Assembly (NCBI GenBank): GCA_032718565.1
Contig: JAVGVS010000757.1
Location: 48,501-112,500 of the forward strand
Direction: 5' to 3'
From: Distichodus sexfasciatus
Taxonomy: Eukaryota; Chordata; Actinopteri; Characiformes; Distichodontidae
Length of the DNA stretch: 64,000 nucleotides
Below are positions 35,431 to 47,005 of the stretch, piece by piece. Under the pieces are notes generated by a model that did not search any database, was not told the DNA's origin, and saw nothing but the letters and a program-made list of their open reading frames with translations. A program made the translations under genes and the position numbers. The stretch's first letter is position 1, and each line of letters opens with the position of its first letter.

Positions 35431-35988
35431 CAGTACTGTGCAAAAGTTTTAGGCAGGTGTGAAAAAATGCTGTAAACAAAGAATGCTGTTAGAAATATAA
35501 ATAATGATTATTTATTTTTATCAATTTACAAAACGCAAAGTGAGCGAACAAAAGAAAAATCTAAATCAAATCAATATTTGGTGTTACTACCTTTTGCCTT
35601 CAAACCAGCATCAATTCTTATAGGTACACTTGCACAAAGTCAGGGATTTTGTAGGATTATAGTCATTATATTATTTTGTAGGATTATAGTCATTATATTA
35701 TTTTGTAGGATTATAGGATTATAGATCTGTGGTTAGTTCTCCAAGATGTTTGGAACAACCTACCAGCCGAGTTCCTTCAAAAACTGTGTGCAAGTGTACC
35801 TAGAAGAACTGATGCTGTTTTGAAGGCAAAGGGTGATCACAGCAAATATTGATTTGATTTAGATTTCTCTTTTGTTCATTCACTGCATTTTGTTGATTGA
35901 TGAAAATAAATGATTAACACTTCCATTTTTGAAAGCATTCTTTGTTTACAGCATTTTTTCACACCTGCCTAAAACTTTTGCACACACT
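35431..35988. mobile_element. Fold-back Tc1-like derivative, copy 2
   Basis: Starts after TA with CAGTACTGTGCAAAAGTTTT, then aggcaggtgtgaaaaaatgc and tgtaaacaaagaatgct. The end carries these in inverse order (agcattctttgtttacag, cattttttcacacctgcct, aaaacttttgcacaca). The inverted arms extend about 200 bp inward and both contain the 3' part of a Tc1 transposase gene. The loop is a short cattatattattttgtaggat repeat. Confidence 0.75.
35727..35852 (+). pseudogene. Tc1-like transposase C-terminal remnant
   Basis: A 41-codon frame ending in TGA inside the right arm of the fold-back element: LWLVLQDVWNNLPAEFLQKL then CASVPRRTDAVLKAKGDHSKY. The WNxLPxEFLQxLxxSxPRRxxAVxxAKGxxxKY pattern is typical of the last residues of fish Tc1 transposases. 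The catalytic DD-E region is absent, so it cannot be active. Confidence 0.85.
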
Positions 35989-35989
35989 A

Positions 35990-37892
35990 TATATATATAT
36001 ATGGGCTATATCAGTTAATTCATTTACTAAATATGCTATATGTAATCATAATTCTATATTTGTATAACTTTAACTTTCGTATGGAGGCATTTTTCATATA
36101 GACGTAGCTCAACGTTTAATTTTATTTAATATATGTGCTAACCTAATTAAATATTACTGGAACAGAACTGAACTAGAACAAGTTTACCTTTCACTACTGT
36201 TATTCTTGTAGAACCATGTAACAAATAACCTTTTAATCTTGAATATGTTTTCACATTCTAACCAGTATTGATTCACTTTATCCATGTTAAATTCTTGACT
36301 AATTGAAAACTACACTGCACTGGAACATTAAAAAATATCGTTCTACATGATGCAGAGAGACATCACACTGTACTGTATCTTCATTTGAATATTTATGGTA
36401 AAATGGGAATTTTGTTTGTAATGTTACTTGGTGAACTGCTGGATCCTTGACTGGAGTCGATTCTTAGTTCTTAGCCACCTTGAATCGAGGAATCGGTTCT
36501 TTATGAAAGCAACTCCCAGCCCTAGACGACGCAAAGGTTGCGTCCGAATCTGCGAGCTGCCAGTGGTTATTTGATTTAAATTGTCAAAAAAAGGTGTCGA
36601 AATGTGAAGATAGACGCTTCGTCCCTGTAATTCACATTTAGAGGTCCAGGACAATTCTAAAACCCCGGCCGGACACAATTTCCAGGTCTCAAAAAGAGGA
36701 CATGTCCAGGGAAAAGAGGACGTCTGGTCACTCTAGTTGTCAATGACATGTTTTTAAATGGAAACAACTAAATAACCTGTGATCATTTTTTAAAATAAAA
36801 TGTACGGTACTAAACCATACAGTCGAAAAGCACAATAAGCAGCTGTCGAAGAAAACTAAAGAGCACTAAACTTACTTCTTTCATCTCTTTTTATTTTTAC
36901 ATTTAGACTTTTCTTCTTAAATATTTCTTTCCATCATTAAAAACATAAGCTTTACATTGATGGAAAAACAGCCACTGCACACCTCTACATACACACTAAA
37001 GATCTCAATACCACAAATGAAGAGGTTACTTCATCCTTTATTCCATAATAGGTTTCCAAAAATTCTGTTTTTCTTCACAGCTGATCCAGAAACAAAACTC
37101 CCCAAACCCTGCGTATAGCGGCTGAGGAAATGTGGTCTGGACTATGTGTATTTAAAGGTTGCAGTATTTTAATATTTAAAGGTGGTGCATGAAATATAAT
37201 TTAGTACTGACACAAAATAAAATTCAGCATTTTATTACATTCTCTTTAAATGACAGTTTATTAAGAGTTGAGGTGGGATGAAGGTAATAGCTGTCATTAA
37301 AAGAATATGTCATGTCTTGGACATCTCCTCTACAGCAGTAAGAGCACTTTCATACTACAAATGGAACTTTGCCAGAAGCATAACTTGAACTGGAGCCTAA
37401 AATAGCTTTAGATTTTCTGGTTCCAGAACAGGCAGGGGTGCCACTTGCCAACAGGAAAGGCAGCAACTTCTTGGGGTCCCGTGTCAGTTACAGTAACCCG
37501 ATGGCAGACACATTTTTAGGCAAAAAATGTGCAACGTTTGATATTAGGAAAGACATGAGCTGCCGTTTTAAATAAAAAATTCAAATTTACATTCAATATT
37601 TTTTGGTGTTAGATCATTTCTAACATAATGGTGATGAATACTGATTGTCGGGGCCCCTACTGTGAATTTCTGAATCCCAACAAATTCTAAAATTCCCACT
37701 TGACTACATGTCCCAGATCCAGATCCCGACAGCTGAGGTACTTACCAGACCCAAAGGTACTTGATTAGCAGAACTAGAGCCTTTTTGGTTCTAAAAATGT
37801 CTCCTTTTTTGTTTTCGGATATGCAGTGTGAAAGCGGCCTGAGCTAATATGTTGAATGATATCTTGCTAATTTTATCCTACCAAAATGAATA
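35990..37892. other. Intergenic between esrrg-like locus and efhc1
   Basis: AT-rich DNA. A fragment at 36430-36530 (ggagtcgattcttagttctt, cccagccctag) is a relic of the hAT-like MITE. I looked on the minus strand for an EF-hand exon of efhc1 and saw none. Confidence 0.5.
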
Positions 37893-40800
37893 TCATATCT
37901 GAATGTTTATAGCAGAATTAGCATCATATTGTTGGATGACTGTGTCTGCAAGTTGACCAGGTGGCTCCTCGCTTGACTGGTTTGGATCCAGAGTCTTGCT
38001 TTGTCTTAAAGCCTGGCGGAGGGAGGAGAGAGTCTGCTCCGGGATTCGGTTCTCTTCTGCCACTGCCTCCAGGTACTTCAGCACGTACTGATCAGCATCG
38101 GTCAGCACGAAACGATGTTTAAACACTAAAATAGGAGAGAAGAAAATGATAGGTAACGAGATAACGCTGATGATGGCGTATTAACAATAAACTTTCATCC
38201 GTACCCTCCACTGTGGCTCCAATAGCAAAGTCAGCAGGGCTGTAGTACTGCGGCATCTCCACCGTACTCCCCGGTTTGGGGACCCGAGTCTTTTCCAGGA
38301 ACTTTCCCCCAAGAATACCAGAGTTGCGTTTGGACGTCTCGAAGATGCTGATCATATCGTTGGATAGGAAGTAGGAGATGATGAAGCGCCGCCCCTCATC
38401 CTGAGGATTCCGGGAATCCTGCAGAAAGGGAGAGGGGAGTGAGTGTTGGGGTTTGCGAGAAGTCTTGTTCTTGGGTGTTAACGAGCGTTGTAGTTCTCGA
38501 GACCTGTCTTGAGATCAGTTTTTGAAGGTCTCGGCCGTACTCGGGCTTGTCATGGACTCTGACAAAGAGAACCGTTTGAGACCAGCCCAGACCGCAACTG
38601 ATTGGATAACTTCTCATTTCAAGTGTAACCAATGATGTCACTGTGGACCATGGTTATCTGCCTCTTACTTTAAACTGATTTTCCATTGATCTGGTGTTTC
38701 AGGCCATGTTGTGGGGTTAGTTTGGTCTTGAGGGGTGTTCACTGTGGTTTGTTGAGTTTAACATACTGTATGATGTGATCAGTTTTTATAACTGCTTCCA
38801 GCAAAGCCATTTCCTCATTATAGATATGTAAGAGAAAAATATTAAATAAACATAGACCCGGTCAGGACATGGTCTCGGTTTAGGTGGTCTTGACTACAAC
38901 TCCAGTGTTTACTCACCAGTCTGGCTTCGTATCGCAGTACTTTGTGGTCGTTCTCCAGCAGTTTCAAAAGGTCTTTCTTGGGTGGCTCAGGAATCAAGGA
39001 GATACAGTTCTGTAGAGAGTCCTCCAAGGAGCCAAAGCCATTGTACGGTGGAATCACCTTGAGAGGGGTGGGGGGGGTGGGGGGGAGAGAACAAAAATGA
39101 TGTTCCGTGACTGGTTTTCACTCCAAATCTTTAAGAGTTTTTGGCCCCTCGGATAGCTGCATGGGACGGAAAGACCAAACAAAGATGAAACACCTTCTTC
39201 CACTCTGGCTGGGATCTTGCTTCCATAGGGAGAGGCTTAAGCAGGATGTCAGGATGATGTTCCAAGTAGTACTTCCGGGTGAACTCGTCACAGTCACATA
39301 GCATGAATCGCTTTCCCAGGAGCCTGATTTCCTCCCCGACCCGGAAGTCCTTTGGGGAGTAATACTCATCCACGTCCTGAGGAGACACTTCCAGAATGCA
39401 GCTAGAAAAAGGTTCTGGGAGGAGGCGATACACAAGGATATCATTATTTGTCATTAATTGTCAGTAGTACTTGTAGTCATTGTAGAGGATATGTGTGTGT
39501 GTGTATCTTACGCCGAGCTGTGTTCAACTTTTGGGGGATCCTCTGTCTTCGCAGTAGCACCGGGAACGGCTGTCTGCCGCTGTTGGGCTCTCGGACCTCC
39601 CGAATCTCCACCGTATTGTCCACCAGGTAAAACATGATTACTACATCCAACTTCTCACCGTACGGAGAGTCAGAATCGTCCCATACAGCGAAGAACCTCA
39701 GCACCTACACAAAAGACAAATCCCTGTTAATATTGAGACAAAAAATTTTGATTAACATCCCACCCCCATTTTGTTGCAAATATAATTTCGAATGCAATTA
39801 ATGGAAAATTAATCAAAACTAACATTTAGAACCTCTGATTGACGTAATCCCATTCATGTTGGTTGTTTCTACACCTTGGTTGTATCCCACCTTAATAGTT
39901 GGGTATAATTACAGTACTAACCTTGTTAGTGAACTATCAGGTAAAAAAAACACAAACCAAAAAATATAGCCACAAGCAGCTATAAGCGGGGTCCAAGCAA
40001 AACACGCAAAAAACAGGACAAAAGCAGCTGAAGCGTCGAGTCCGTGAATTAAATTTCATCAATTTATGCAGCATTTTTAGTGCCCTCTATTGTACAGCAT
40101 TGTATAAGTAGCGTCCTGTATTTTTCAGGAAATTTCACCTTAGGGAATGAGGGTTGAGGTCAAAATGCGTTTCCTTCACCATAGTGCCAATTACAGGCTG
40201 ATGGTAGGCCTATGCTGAGATGTACACCATTCCTATTTACCCTGAAATTTTCAGCTTTCTGTGGCTTTGAGTTTACTCTGCATAAGCCATTTTGTAGGAT
40301 AAATAAATAAATAAACAGATAAATAAATAAATAAATAAACCAGTTTGGACCCCTAAAAATCATAAAATGTTCGCCCAGTGTGTGTGTGTATTACTATGTG
40401 TGTTTGAGTGTTAGTGCTACCTTGCGGTCCATGGTAAGGAACTGTTTGAAGTTGTCGTAATCTGATGGAGTGATGAAGCTTTGTTGTGGCTGACTCCGCT
40501 GGCTCGTGAAGGGGTCGCTGGGTGTCGGCTCAGGTTCGTTCAAAACAATGCCCTGACTTTCCATGAACTCCTAAAGACACACACACAATAGGCCTCACTG
40601 ACCAATATCTATCCAATATCAATACCTATAGCTTTTTCTTAAATTTATTGTAAAGCCAGTTTCTCAGAAACAAAGCCCAAAACATCTCAAAGAACACCTC
40701 TGAAGAGTTAGCCTTTAATTACACATGCACCGACTGAGATATAAGTGTGTGTGTGTGTGTGTGTACCTGGGTAAAGGCATCACAGTGTGTAATTCTGTAT

Positions 40801-43164
40801 GTGACGCCGTACACACACATGTCTGCGGCCAGGTTGAGGTCCTTCCAGTGGTACGTGTCTCCGCGCTGGTTCTTGGGCAGCTTGTGCCGCTTGACCAGTT
40901 TGCCTTGAGGGATCCCGGAATTCGCCACTTCAGGCTCCGTCACACACATGCTGTCGTCTTCCAGGTAGTAGTAGAGGATGACGTGCCGAATCCGCCAGCT
41001 CTCCTCCGGAGAGTGCAGCACCTCCTCCTGGAAATATCCATAAAAACGCAGCACCTGGAGAAAGAAATCATGGGGGTTTGAGAGGTCAGAAGTCAGTAAT
41101 TTTGCCCAGTGACCAACAGTTACCAAAATAACTACTTTTTAATGCAGTAATTTTTACAGTATCTATTTATTTTCCAAAATACAATACAGTCTGCATATGT
41201 GTAATACAAAAGACTGCATTGTTATAAATTTGCATTATTTTTCCTCTCTTTACAAAGAACAAACACAAGTGATATGTGGAGTCTAACTTGGTGAAGATCA
41301 AAACTATAATCTATGCCCTTTAGTGGACAATATACACAATCACAACACTCATAACATGATCGATGGTGGATGTTTCCCTCTTCTGTCTCTCTGTTTCTTT
41401 TGTAATGCTAATTTACCACATTATTGGCAATTACTTCATATCAGGTTCTTGTTTCAGCTGGGAGAATATTGCAGCAAGTCATTAACACAAACCCAGAATT
41501 CAACATTCCAAAATGTTGATTTGGGACGTAGTGGTATATAGTGGAGTTTAATGAGTAAACGTGTTTATCTGGAATAGAAATAGGATAATATAGGTTTGAG
41601 GATACGCACCTTCTTGTCATAAGCAACGAATGCCGGAACAAACTGGACATGCTGGTGTTGGTCAGCTTCTCCACAGGTCAGGTCAGGGGTGTTTGTGTTT
41701 TGGAAGGAGAGCTGATCCATCTCGTTTCGAAGAAGTTGCTCCGACATCAGCGGCTCCTGTCCGATTCCCAGTGTGGGCCGGACAGGGAGGGCGTAACCAT
41801 TTTTATATGACAGGGTTTGCGCTCGGTGGAAGGCCGACTTCTACATGAAGCAGAATAAACAATTGTTTTATAATTTATACACATATAGTATTATAGCTGT
41901 TAAAAAGACAAGTAAACCTGAGATTTGAGCAAAGCTTCACCCTCACGTCTGATTTAAACTCGGTAATGAATCCAGGATATTGTGGGGATTGGAATTGCCC
42001 TTTAGTCAGTGTTGGGCAAGTTTCTTCCAAAATGTAACGATGACTAGTTACTGTTATTTTAAAGTAATTGTTTGCATTACAATATTACTGTCTCTGAATT
42101 GTAATATGTTACACGACTCCTGCATTACTTTTGAGTTACTTTCACCAAAATAACTGTGGAAGTAGTACATTGTAAAATGCTAAAATGTAGTTTACTGTAG
42201 TTCATTCTACAACCAGTGGGGGGCGATGTGGTGTAGCATAATGACAGTAGCTATACAGCCGGTAGGAAATAGCTCTTTTCCTCATTTTTGGAGTGTAGGT
42301 TGTTACTTGCATTACTGAAAATTTAACGAGTGTAATATTACTGGAAATGTATTAGTAATGCTTTACATTACTGCGTTACAGCAAAAGGTAAAATATTACT
42401 GTAATTGCGTTACTTTTACTTTAGTGGATGAACTACACTGTGCCAACACTCATTTTTCAGGGCCTTTTAAAAAGAATCAAGTCTAAGTAACTAAAAAAGG
42501 AATAAAGTAGTCAAAAGGGCAAGAAGGAGAAATAAAGAAAAGCTGAAAATCTGTGATAAAATTATGAGATAAAAAGTCATAATTATGAGATAAAATGTAG
42601 AAATTATGAGAAGAAAAGTCATAATTATGAGATAGAATGTCGAAATTATAGAAAGAAAGTCATAAATATGAGATAAAAACCTCATAATTATGAGATAAAA
42701 AGTCATAATTATGAGGTGAAAAGTCGTAGTCATTAAGGGAAAAAAGGTTCTTAAACCCCACTTATTCAGTTTTTACCAAGATTCTAACATTCAATAGTTT
42801 CTTATTTAAGATGTAAAATGTAAGAAGAGAATCTACTTTTTATCTCATAATTATGAGGTTTTTTATCTCATATTTATGACTTTCTTTCTATAATTTCGAC
42901 GTTTTTCTGAAGAAGAACATTAGTTAATTTATTGGGTCTTCAGTTGTACAAATTTTACTGTATGTAAATGTAACTTATTAAATGTAAACTTTCTTGAGAA
43001 TAAAAAAACCCCTTTTTGTCAGAAAATATTGTTGAGCGAGATTCATTGTTAGTAGTAGTTGTAGTTACAATAATTATAATTATTATAATAAAGTTCCTCA
43101 CCGTAGTGTTCCGGAATGAGTTTCCAGGCAGAAACGGGAGCCCGTGAGTTGTGTGTAAAGACAT
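37893..43164 (-). CDS. efhc1: EF-hand domain-containing protein 1 (myoclonin-1), no EF-hand
   Basis: Axonemal protein of the RIB72 family that lines ciliary doublet microtubules; human EFHC1 is linked to juvenile myoclonic epilepsy. Exons in transcript order: 43164-43102, 41840-41610, 41054-40767, 40570-40421, 39704-39512, 39414-39194, 39057-38917, 38418-38205, 38125-37893. They sum to 1734 nt (577 residues) with every junction in phase and GT-AG. The second Met is preferred because MSLHTTHGLPFLPGNSF aligns with the human start MVSNPVHGLPFLPG; an upstream in-frame Met lies at 43182. Three DM10 domains: about 90-195 (VLRFYGYFQEE to CDAFTQ), 238-355 (VLRFFAVWDDSDS to CDCDEFTRKYY) and 415-525 (KVLRYEARL to TDADQYVLKYLE). 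YHWKDLN near 173 separates it from EFHC2. Human EFHC1 has 640 residues, ending in an EF-hand; this frame stops after QQYDANSAINIQI instead. No coding lesion was found. Confidence 0.94.
38475..38908. mobile_element. MITE filling an efhc1 intron
   Basis: Left: aacgagcgttgtagttctcg then agacctgtcttgagatcag. Right: catggtctcggtttaggtgg then tcttgactacaactccagtg. The ends are imperfectly inverted (GTTGTAGT shared), and the interior has the fish marker ttttgaaggtctcgg. It occupies almost all of the 498-bp intron between exons 7 and 8 and ends about 8 bases from the exon 7 donor. Confidence 0.55.
39955..40350. repeat. Dispersed repeat and (AAAT)n in efhc1 intron
   Basis: The block agccacaagcagctataagc then ggggtccaagcaaaacacgc, followed by gaaattttcagctttctgtg, looks like a common unclassified fish retroposon tail. 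It ends in (AAAT)n at 40297-40340. Confidence 0.5.
42005..42450. mobile_element. Family B element, best copy
   Basis: Begins CAGTGTTGGGCAAGT and ends CTGTGCCAACACT, so the ends are short inverted repeats (AGTGTTGG). The interior carries cattacaatattactgtctc, cacgactcctgcattactt and taactgtggaagtag, shared with copies at 15835, 16890, 21670 and 24215. It lies in efhc1 intron 1. Confidence 0.6.
42490..42905. repeat. Tandem aattatgagataaaa array with near-perfect 64-bp inverted repeat
   Basis: Units of about 22-25 bp (ATTATGAGATAAAAAGTCAT) run from about 42553 to 42722. Bases 42639-42702 recur in inverted order at 42836-42900 with a single base difference in length, separated by about 133 bases, giving a long potential hairpin in efhc1 intron 1. 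Confidence 0.85.
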
Positions 43165-43314
43165 GACGATAGTTTGTCCCAAACCTGACTCTTTTGTGAA
43201 TTTAAATGACCGTGTCCACTTTTAAAATAAAAGCTAAATGATTGTGAGTAAAGTGTGAGTCTCTGGGGACGCGAGTTCCTGCTGTTAGTCTGCTGTGTTA
43301 CTAGCGGGAGTCCG

Positions 43315-43343
43315 TTTGTTTATTTACTGGTTTCTATGGAACC
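43315..43343 (-). promoter_or_regulatory. Forkhead and X-box-like sites upstream of efhc1
   Basis: GTTTGTTTATTTACTG (43315-43330) is a forkhead-type site. Overlapping its end, GTTTCTATGGAACC (43330-43343) matches the RFX X-box consensus GTHNYYATRRNAAC at 13 of 14 positions. They lie about 150-180 bp upstream of the start codon. RFX and FOXJ1 control many cilia genes, so ciliary control of efhc1 is a good inference. Confidence 0.55.
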
Positions 43344-43344
43344 C

Positions 43345-44930
43345 GAGAAGCGATGTAGCGCCGAGCAGCAGCACGCTGGGTGACTTCTTCCATTAGATGA
43401 AAATATACCATAAATATATCAAATACATGAATAAAAAATAAATAAATAATACATGTTAAATGTAAGTGCTTGTAAGTTTTGGCTAAAGATTTGCAATCGA
43501 AAATGTAAAAGTTAACACTTCCAGGATTTACAACTTCCATTCCAAACTTGCCTTTTGTGTTAAATCTGTTGTTGTTATAGTATGACTTTGGCAAATCTAT
43601 AATTACAAAAAATATCCATCAATCGTTTACAAAATGCTATAAACATATTCTTTTTAAGGGCATGAAAAGTCAGTAATTTTAAAAACGTCAGTACGGGTAT
43701 AACCGAAATTACACATATAACTAACTAATATCTCCTAGTATCGTTTCAAGTTATTATTTTTATTATATTATATTTTCTAAAAATCCCATCTTTTATCTTA
43801 CAAGCAATTTCCACGCTTCGTGATTTTCCCAATTTTACTATGGAAAAGATTTTTCAGGTGAATTATCAATGTTTAATATTTTACAAAGTACACTTGCTGA
43901 CTTGCGCTAAATATTATTATTAATATTAAACATTCCTTAGTGCAATATTCTCTTTTTATTCCTTGTATTCGAATTTTATCATTTTTAAAAAAAATTATTA
44001 ATCTGAGTCTTCTATAGGGTGTTCGTAACATTGGCTCATCTTATGTGTACAATTACAAATACAGGTAAGTGTTATTTCTTTATGAATAAACAAACAAACA
44101 AACAAATAAGGTATCTCAATGTAAACTGTAAAATACTGTCATCAACAAGTTGACCAACAGGTGGCGCAGTAAACCAAACAACTGACAACCACAACGTCAC
44201 TTCATAGCTCAGATGTAATTTATTCCAAGAACAGGTTAAAATGGGTTAAAGCAAATTAAGGCAGTGGTTTGAAAACAGAGTATAAAACAGTTTTCGTGTT
44301 ATCATTTCATTAACACTTTTCTGGGATACTATAAATACTACTATGGACGTCAGACATCTGGGATTCAAGGAGAAACTGGAAAAACTACAGCAAACTCAGG
44401 GTTCCTGAAGGAGGAATGTGGGTGTGGATGGAGTTCCTTTATTCTGCGTTCATGTAAAACGGAACCCTTATGATTATCTATTACGCTTATATATAGCTCT
44501 CCACAAAACCCTGCAATCATGTGTGCTTTCAATGCTGTTCCCTTACACAGTATTAAAAATGTCCCCTAAATGATCTCAGTGCACTTTAATTAGATTTTAA
44601 TGTCACTGCAAAAAAGATGATTACAGAAGTGTATTATTAAAAATGACTATAGTGTGTCATGATGCATTTTTGTAATTTAATTTGACCTTTTTAAATTATG
44701 GGAATCTTTTTATGCTCAACAGTGTCATTTCTCCAAATATTAAACCTTTAACTATTCCCTAAATTGTTGGAACAGACATTCAGCCTTCATGCAACATGTA
44801 AAATGCATATTTATTCCCGTTACTGCAGATGATCTTTTTTTTTTTTTAAACGATTTATAGGCTGAGGAAAGGATTGCATTAACATAGTTTGATTGACTAT
44901 AAATAAACAGTAAAATACTGCATTATTGCT
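43345..44930. other. Intergenic, nothing recognised
   Basis: AT-rich DNA with a short (CAAA)n at 44090-44107 and no credible gene. Confidence 0.5.
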
Positions 44931-44934
44931 AGAG

Positions 44935-45535
44935 GTGTCACGTTACATCAGTCTACATCAGTACATCAATTCAATGATCTCGAGCCCAAGGCATTGATCC
45001 AAAATGTAACCTGTTATTAAGCGTGATAGTGCAGGCTGCTGTGGGCCGTAGCTGTGGAATAAAAACGTCAAACGATATTTGAGTTGCTTTTTGTGGTTTG
45101 ATACGAAAGGAAGTGATGGTGTTAAATCAGCATGATTTTGTCTCATATCGATTGCTGGTTCTTGAATCGTAACGTAGGAGACTTTGTGATATCGGCAGAC
45201 GTTGAATCGTTGTCCATTGAATCGATATAATATTGTATTGTAATAAACTTGTGATTTACACTCATAGCAAAACCACCAGCCATGCATTAACTCTTGTTGG
45301 GTGGAATTAACTGGACACACAATTTAAAGAGTTAATTCAGCTCTTTTACAGTGTGTTAAATTACTGTGCAAAAGTCTTAAGCCACCTTTTGTTTTTGAAT
45401 TGCTTTAATTGTATAGTATTTACATGTACTGTATGCTGGCATGTTGCAATAAATCACTGTAATTATTGTCTAATTTTTCCCAGCATAATATAAAATAAAA
45501 ATGGGCAGCGGCTCAAAACTTTTGCACAGTCCAAA
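44935..45535. mobile_element. MITE remnants including a short Tc1-like derivative
   Basis: 44935-45260 has gaggtgtcacgttacatcag and many gaatcg/atcgat words like the other hAT-type miniature elements. 45364-45531 starts ACTGTGCAAAAGTCTTAAGC and ends GCTCAAAACTTTTGCACAGT. It is therefore a third, about 170-bp, derivative of the Tc1-like family at 33244 and 35431. Confidence 0.6.
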
Positions 45536-45740
45536 ATAAGGCACTTAATGTATTTGCATAATACAGAAACTTTATATGCTTTAACCTCTTTGAGGTTTAC
45601 GGTTTTGTAGCTGTTTTTTTCAGACACTCTTCCCAAAATAAAACAAAATCCTACTTTTACAGATTCGTTTTACGCAGAAAAAACACTTGGACTACATCCC
45701 TGAGCTGTCACACGAAACGCTGCCGAAGTACAAAAATATT

Positions 45741-46208
45741 TCATAACCATTCAGGAAAAAAACAAACAACAAGAAAAAAAAATACTATTAAATATTCCAA
45801 ATATAGTTTATAATAAGGGCTGAGATGAATTCCAAGCATTTGCTTTAATATATACTTTTTAAAGTCCAAGAGTTCAGACAGCACCAGTTTGTTAAAACAG
45901 TCTTTAAAACTCGGTTTGCTGTCCTCGGCCCCGCCCCCTCCGTCAGAAGCCCCGCCTCCTTGATTGACTGATTGATTATTTGATTGACAGAGTGAAAGGC
46001 CAAGTGCTGGAGCTGCGTAGAGTTTAACTTTGTCTTTTGAAGCTGCCTCAAACTCATAAATGCTGCCTAAAAAATCCCTACAGCTAAGGTTCCCATCTCC
46101 ACCCAGACTGCAACTCCCATGAGCCTCTGGGCAGGTCGGGCGACCATCTTTGCATGAGGTTTGACCTAAGCGCGGTGGAGGATTAAGGGTCAAGGAGCTT
46201 ATTCTCAC
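45741..46208 (-). CDS. Unrecognised 155-codon open frame
   Basis: The longest non-repetitive unassigned frame in the window. The first 100 codons are of mixed composition (SCSLGGDGNLSCRDFLGSIY, then SKDKVKLYAAPALGLS, GGGASDGGGGAEDSKPSFKD). The last 40 codons run into AT-rich DNA and are hydrophobic (LYLEYLIVFFFLVVCFF). No family is recognised and no splice-linked partner was found. It could be a last exon or 3' UTR of an unseen gene, or a chance frame. Confidence 0.15.
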   Translation of the reverse strand: MRISSLTLNPPPRLGQTSCKDGRPTCPEAHGSCSLGGDGNLSCRDFLGSIYEFEAASKDKVKLYAAPALGLSLCQSNNQSVNQGGGASDGGGGAEDSKPSFKDCFNKLVLSELLDFKKYILKQMLGIHLSPYYKLYLEYLIVFFFLVVCFFPEWL

Positions 46209-46239
46209 TGCAAAAGTGTTAGGACAGCGGAAAAAATAT

Positions 46240-47005
46240 GGGAGTCGATAGAGGACACATTAATTCTCTTTTCGTTTTGTCGAGATCCAAACAAAACTTT
46301 ATTTTTATCTGAACGTAGCAAAAGTCATTTTCTTCGAGATCTCAAGAAAAAGATGAATGATTTTTCTTCATCTCAACATCACACAAGTCCTTTTCTGGAG
46401 ATCACAATATATACTGCAGTATTATATGGTATTATCTTTGGGAGATGTTGAGATAACTTCCATTAAATCAAGATCATTATTTATTTTTCTCCTGATCCCG
46501 ACACAACGTTACCAAAACCTGTTGTATGATCGTAGGAGGAAACTAAGTTTTGATATCGAGAAACCAACTCGCATTACGTCAAGATCACAGGGTAAATAAC
46601 TTGTCATCTTGAGATAATTAAAGCTGTCTGAAGATAAGAACTTTTGCCACATACAGATCAGGAGAAATGATTTCATTGTTGAAAAATTACTTGCAACCTC
46701 GAGATAAGGACTTCTGTTATCATTATAATACATCACAAGCTGTTTTCATGATTGTGAGATCACGAGAAAAGTAACTTGTGATCTTGGTATTAAAAGATCT
46801 TGAGATAACGACAGCATTCAGATCACGAGAAAAATAAGTAGTGATGTTGATGAAATGACGTGTGAAACTTGTGATCTTGAGATAATGACTCGTTATCAAT
46901 AACGCAAGATAACACAAGTTGCTTTCTCAAGATCGTAATGACTTGTGTGATCACAAGATAATGAGTAGAAAAATAACGTTGGCGAGCATCCTCTATCGAC
47001 TTCCG
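46240..47005. repeat. Element with inverted ends and agatcacgagaaaa units
   Basis: Left end GGGAGTCGATAGAGGACA (46240-46257) and right end ATCCTCTATCGACTTCC (46988-47004) are inverted copies. Between them a degenerate array of about 30-45 bp units (gagatcacgagaaaa, cttgtgatcttgagataa) fills the interior. A further tcctctatcgttaaaaacac lies at 47159. Confidence 0.6.
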
